Shown here in pieces: positions 5,331-5,957 of a DNA stretch of 5,957 nucleotides (positions are counted from its first letter, which is position 1; every line of letters starts with the position of its first letter). The stretch is taken from contig JAGDCQ010000228.1 in assembly GCA_017958465.1 (NCBI GenBank), positions 1 through 5,957 of the forward strand, in the 5' to 3' direction. The notes under the pieces are model-generated. The model was not told the DNA's origin. It was given only the letters and a program-made list of their open reading frames with translations, and searched no databases. Source of the DNA: Lachnospiraceae bacterium (GTDB lineage: Bacteria > Bacillota > Clostridia > Lachnospirales > Lachnospiraceae). Position numbers and translations under genes: made by a program.

Positions 5331-5957
5331 ATGTACACTGCAAAAGAAACCCGTTATGACAGGATGAAGTTCAACCGTTGCGGAAACAGCGGTCTTCTCC
5401 TTCCGAGCGTATCTCTTGGTCTCTGGCATAACTTCGGTGACACAGGGGTATACGCAAATATGGAGGAAATGTGCTTTACTGCCTTCGATAACGGTATAAC
5501 CCACTTTGACCTTGCAAACAACTACGGTCCCAAAGCCGGGAGTGCCGAGGAAAACTTCGGACGGATCCTTAAAGAGCACTTCAGGCCCTACAGGGACGAG
5601 ATGATCATCTCCACAAAAGCCGGATACGGTATGTGGCCCGGCCCTTACGGTGACTTCGGCAGCCGCAAGTATCTCCTTGCAAGTCTTGACCAGAGCCTTA
5701 AGCGTATGGGTCTCGACTATGTGGATATCTTCTATCACCACAGGATGGATCCCGATACTCCCCTTGAGGAGACGATGGGTGCCCTCGCCCAGGCTGTAAG
5801 GAGCGGAAAAGCGCTCTACGTCGGCATTTCAAACTACGATGGTCCCACTCTTGAGAAAGCAAGCGCTATCCTTGAGGATCTTAAGGTTCCGTTCATCATC
5901 AACCAGAACCGTTACAACATCCTCGACAGGACTATAGAAAAGAACGGTCTTAAAGAG
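5331..5957 (+). CDS. yghZ: Aldo/keto reductase, YghZ-like L-glyceraldehyde 3-phosphate reductase (partial, C-terminus outside window)
   Basis: This is an NADPH-dependent aldo/keto reductase. From memory, the 209 visible residues follow Escherichia coli YghZ closely through LGLWHNFG (29-36), GITHFDLANNYGP (55-67), GSAEENFGR (70-78), IISTKAGYGMWPGPYG (92-107), SRKYLLASLDQSLKRMGL (111-128) and SGKALYVGISNY (158-169). The catalytic tetrad of the superfamily is visible as Asp60, Tyr65, Lys96 and His137. YghZ detoxifies L-glyceraldehyde 3-phosphate and reduces other aldehydes such as methylglyoxal. Kv channel beta subunits belong to a related branch, so substrate assignment is inferred. Full-length relatives have roughly 330-350 residues, so about 40 percent is missing to the right. 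The gene is cytoplasmic, is transcribed away from the dcw cluster, and has its own promoter candidate. It has no evident functional link to cell division. Confidence 0.93.
   Translation, partial: MYTAKETRYDRMKFNRCGNSGLLLPSVSLGLWHNFGDTGVYANMEEMCFTAFDNGITHFDLANNYGPKAGSAEENFGRILKEHFRPYRDEMIISTKAGYGMWPGPYGDFGSRKYLLASLDQSLKRMGLDYVDIFYHHRMDPDTPLEETMGALAQAVRSGKALYVGISNYDGPTLEKASAILEDLKVPFIINQNRYNILDRTIEKNGLKE

Noticed and set aside
5253..5741. Minus-strand 162-codon open frame antisense to the reductase
   Set aside because: The plus strand encodes an aldo/keto reductase with all catalytic residues. The antisense frame runs through the promoter region and shows no family motif.

Overview
The window reads as low-GC Gram-positive (Firmicutes) DNA, most likely from the class Clostridia and possibly the Lachnospiraceae. 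The reasons are the strong GGAGG-type ribosome binding sites, the order mraZ-rsmH-ftsL-ftsI, the style of the FtsL and FtsW proteins, and intermediate base composition. The taxon is an inference from style, not from a marker comparison.

Positions 1 to about 5043 on the minus strand hold the front half of a division and cell wall (dcw) cluster. In transcription order the genes are mraZ (5043-4612), rsmH/mraW (4593-3631), an ftsL-like gene with an unusually long charged N-terminus (3553-2876), the class B penicillin-binding protein ftsI (2763-895) and the 5' part of ftsW (866 to beyond position 1). MraZ is the cluster regulator, RsmH methylates 16S rRNA, FtsL is a membrane scaffold, and FtsW with FtsI form the septal glycosyltransferase/transpeptidase pair. 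ftsW follows ftsI directly, with no mraY or murD between them. The 112-base gap before ftsI carries a good candidate promoter with an 8-bp dyad over its -10 and start region, so ftsI-ftsW may also be transcribed separately from mraZ-rsmH-ftsL.

Positions 5044-5330 form a dense divergent control region. It holds four clear and two degenerate MraZ-type boxes in an exact 10-bp register, a mraZ promoter interleaved with those boxes, a possible second mraZ promoter nearer the gene, a 19-bp-arm inverted repeat with a TTGACT -35 hexamer at each outer end, and a promoter facing right. The inverted repeat pairs without mismatches only as minus-strand RNA and is followed there by six U, which is the signature of an intrinsic terminator lying just upstream of mraZ.

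Positions 5331-5957 on the plus strand hold the 5' part (209 codons) of an aldo/keto reductase of the YghZ (L-glyceraldehyde 3-phosphate reductase) type, unrelated in function to the dcw genes. I saw no RNA genes, mobile elements or CRISPR arrays. The coding content is conventional; the most interesting material is the regulatory architecture at 5100-5300 and 2800-2850.
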